A stretch of DNA of 34,597 bases from JAZOTK01 sp045534775 (GTDB lineage: Bacteria; Bacillota; Clostridia; RUG12999). The stretch spans positions 1 through 34,597 of the forward strand of contig JAZSKI010000020.1 in assembly GCA_045534775.1 (NCBI GenBank), given 5' to 3'. The notes below the pieces were generated by a model. It was not told the DNA's origin. It worked only from the letters and a program-made list of their open reading frames with translations, and searched no databases. Positions 32,976-34,597 of this stretch are shown here, one piece after another (positions within the stretch are counted from its first letter, which is position 1; every line of letters begins with the position of its first letter). The position numbers were made by a program, and so were the translations under genes.

Positions 32976-34597
32976 GTGAAGGGTAAAATTAATAAAGGCT
33001 CTCTGAAATGGGTGGTTAAAAATTCAGCCGTTGTATATTTTAAGGTTTTACTTGTGACGGTGTGCAGCGTTGCACTTGCAATTTGCGGTGTACAGCTTGC
33101 GCTGGCATCGAGGGGTGTTATTGATGTTGCTACTAAACAGACAGAAGGAAGTCTTTTTGAACAAAGCATGATTTTGTGTGCAATAGTGGTATGTCAGATT
33201 TTATTCAGCACCTTTGGGCAGAATATGAACGTGCGGGCGCAGGGTAGACTTACAATAAAACTTAAAGAAAATATTTTCAAAGGACTTTTGAGTAAGGAAT
33301 GGCAGGTTGTAAGTGAATATCATTCGGGAGACCTGTTAAATCGCATAAACAGCGATGTAAATATCATAACTACGGGAGTAATAAACATATTACCCGCATT
33401 TCTGTCGCTTATGACAAAGCTTATTGCAGGTTTTTGGGTACTGTTCAGACTTGACCCGACCTTTTCGTGCATAATTTTAATTATTGGTGCCATTATAATT
33501 CTGGCATCGAGGTTCTACAGCAAGAAAATGAAATATTATCATAAAAAATGCCAGGAAACAGAAGGTAAGGTATCTTCCTTTATGCAGGAATCCATACAAA
33601 ATATTTTGATGATAAAATCCTTCGCGGGTGAGCCATATATGACGGATTGTGCAAAAGCCCTTCAGGAAACAAATTATAAATTAAAAATAAAGAGAAATAC
33701 TATAAGTATTATCGCGCATATCTGTCTTTTCATCATATTTTCATCAGGCTATTACATAGCTCTTGCGTGGGGTGCTTATAAGCTTTCAAGGGGGCTTATT
33801 ACCTTTGGAACCATGACGGCATTTTTACAGCTTATAAATCAGGTTCAGACTCCTTTTATGAATATTTCAAGCATTTTGCCGCAGTTTTATTCGATGCTGG
33901 CTTCGGCTGAAAGAATTATGGAACTGGAAAAGCTGGAAGATGAAAAAGGCGAGCTTTGTGATTGTAGCAGACTGTACGGTGAAATGACGGATATTGAAAT
34001 AAGAGACATTTCATTTATGTATGATAAAGAGGAAATTCTTGATGTCGCATCATATAACATCAAAAAAGGTAGCTTTACCGCCATTGCAGGAACCTCGGGA
34101 GTAGGAAAAAGCACTCTTATAAAACTGATATTGGGAATTATAAAACCGATAAAAGGTGAAATAGTAATTAACACCGAAAAAGGCGGAAGAATACCGTCGG
34201 ATAAAAGCACAAGAGGACTTTTTGCTTATGTTCCTCAAGGGAATATGATACTTTCGGGTACTATCAGAGATAATATTAAATTTGCCTGCATAGATGCAAG
34301 TGATGATGAAATTATCCGTTGTGCAAAAAACGCCTGTATCTGGGAATTTGTTGAAGAGCAGGCTGACGGGCTTGATACGGTAATAGGCGAAAGAGGTCTT
34401 GGGCTTTCCGAAGGTCAGGTACAAAGAATAGCCATTGCCAGAGCATTGCTTTATAATGCACCAATTTTACTGCTTGATGAAGCAACCTCTGCTTTAGATG
34501 AGAAAACAGAAGCTGATGTACTGAAAAATATCAGAGAGCTTAAGGATAAGACCTGCGTTATTATATCTCATAAAAAAGCGGCTATTGACATAGCAGA
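32976..34597 (+). CDS. ABC exporter (fused membrane and ATPase domains), 3' end outside window
   Basis: ABC transporter half-molecule of the exporter type, running open to the window's last base; about 540 codons are visible. Six hydrophobic stretches fill residues 15-290. The exporter-type NBD then shows Walker A GTSGVGKST, Q-loop YVPQGN, signature LSEGQ with QRIAIARALL, Walker B ILLLDEATSALD and the H-loop SHKK near the end. It therefore looks functional and lacks only a short C-terminus. GTG at 32976 is the start: GGAGG at 32963-32967, while the ATG at 32971 is closed by TGA after two codons. Substrate unknown: drug, peptide or lipid. It is 71 bases after the beta-domain gene, without an obvious promoter. 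Confidence 0.9.
   Translation, partial: MKGKINKGSLKWVVKNSAVVYFKVLLVTVCSVALAICGVQLALASRGVIDVATKQTEGSLFEQSMILCAIVVCQILFSTFGQNMNVRAQGRLTIKLKENIFKGLLSKEWQVVSEYHSGDLLNRINSDVNIITTGVINILPAFLSLMTKLIAGFWVLFRLDPTFSCIILIIGAIIILASRFYSKKMKYYHKKCQETEGKVSSFMQESIQNILMIKSFAGEPYMTDCAKALQETNYKLKIKRNTISIIAHICLFIIFSSGYYIALAWGAYKLSRGLITFGTMTAFLQLINQVQTPFMNISSILPQFYSMLASAERIMELEKLEDEKGELCDCSRLYGEMTDIEIRDISFMYDKEEILDVASYNIKKGSFTAIAGTSGVGKSTLIKLILGIIKPIKGEIVINTEKGGRIPSDKSTRGLFAYVPQGNMILSGTIRDNIKFACIDASDDEIIRCAKNACIWEFVEEQADGLDTVIGERGLGLSEGQVQRIAIARALLYNAPILLLDEATSALDEKTEADVLKNIRELKDKTCVIISHKKAAIDIA

Noticed and set aside
34390..34425. LSEGQ instead of LSGGQ in the ABC exporter signature
   Set aside because: This variant is frequent in exporter-type ATPases with otherwise intact motifs, so it does not indicate loss of activity.
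1..34597. Search by eye for CRISPR arrays, insertion sequences, phage genes and tRNAs
   Set aside because: No regularly spaced repeats, transposase or integrase frames, or tRNA-like cloverleafs were recognised; a tRNA or covariance scan would be the decisive test.

Overview
This window looks like a piece of a low-to-medium GC, Gram-positive chromosome of the class Clostridia, probably an anaerobic gut-type Eubacteriales lineage. The grounds are the gene content (rapZ, rbgA, mltG-trmR-trhP, glnA of the GSI-alpha type, SLH surface domains, ECF transporter, many radical-SAM or PLP housekeeping enzymes), strong GGAGG-type ribosome binding sites, frequent GTG/TTG starts and sigma-A promoters with extended -10 elements. 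No rRNA, tRNA, CRISPR, phage or insertion sequence was seen. Genus-level assignment is not possible from reading alone.

Layout. 1-6577: the tail of a ROK glucokinase, then murB, rapZ, rsmE, an Orn/Lys/Arg-decarboxylase-like PLP enzyme, and a sugar isomerase/epimerase plus Gfo/Idh/MocA dehydrogenase pair. 6578-14648: a cobalamin-riboswitch operon. Promoter, aptamer and intrinsic terminator precede an SLH-anchored protein with a DUF4430 domain and an alpha/alpha toroid (the two modules of animal transcobalamin/intrinsic factor), a DUF4430 lipoprotein, EcfT, and one polypeptide fusing two ECF ATPases to an S component. 14701-16766: rplS with its leader, lepB and rbgA. 16767-19063: a palindrome-overlapped promoter, a 59-residue Cys-rich protein and nadE. 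19064-21115: a 31-residue Cys-rich membrane peptide on the minus strand and the UPF0237/UPF0210 pair. 21136-25371: a phosphohexomutase, an AT-rich six-hairpin-glycosidase-like gene, and glutamine synthetase. 25436-27059: an alpha/beta hydrolase and a PflX-like radical SAM protein. 27060-27410: a gap with a possible 29-codon hydrophobic peptide ending at a strong terminator. 27411-29327 (minus): an aldose-1-epimerase-like protein and a PHP-domain protein. 29358-32904: a divergent promoter inside a 46-bp near-perfect palindrome, then mltG, trmR, trhP and a small membrane-anchored beta-domain protein. 32976-end: an ABC exporter cut by the window edge.

How the genes fit together. The most striking unit is the B12-controlled operon, which reads as a surface-to-membrane route for cobalamin: an S-layer-attached, transcobalamin-like capture protein, a membrane-tethered lipoprotein carrying the same DUF4430 module, and a compact two-gene ECF importer. 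The order of the two transcobalamin-type modules is reversed relative to animal proteins, and the ATPase-ATPase-S fusion is unusual. The mltG-trmR-trhP block matches the Bacillus yrrLMN(O) arrangement and adds wobble-uridine (mo5U34) tRNA modification. trmR seems to use a rare ATT start codon. The rest is mostly housekeeping: cell wall, ribosome maturation, protein export, NAD and glutamine synthesis.
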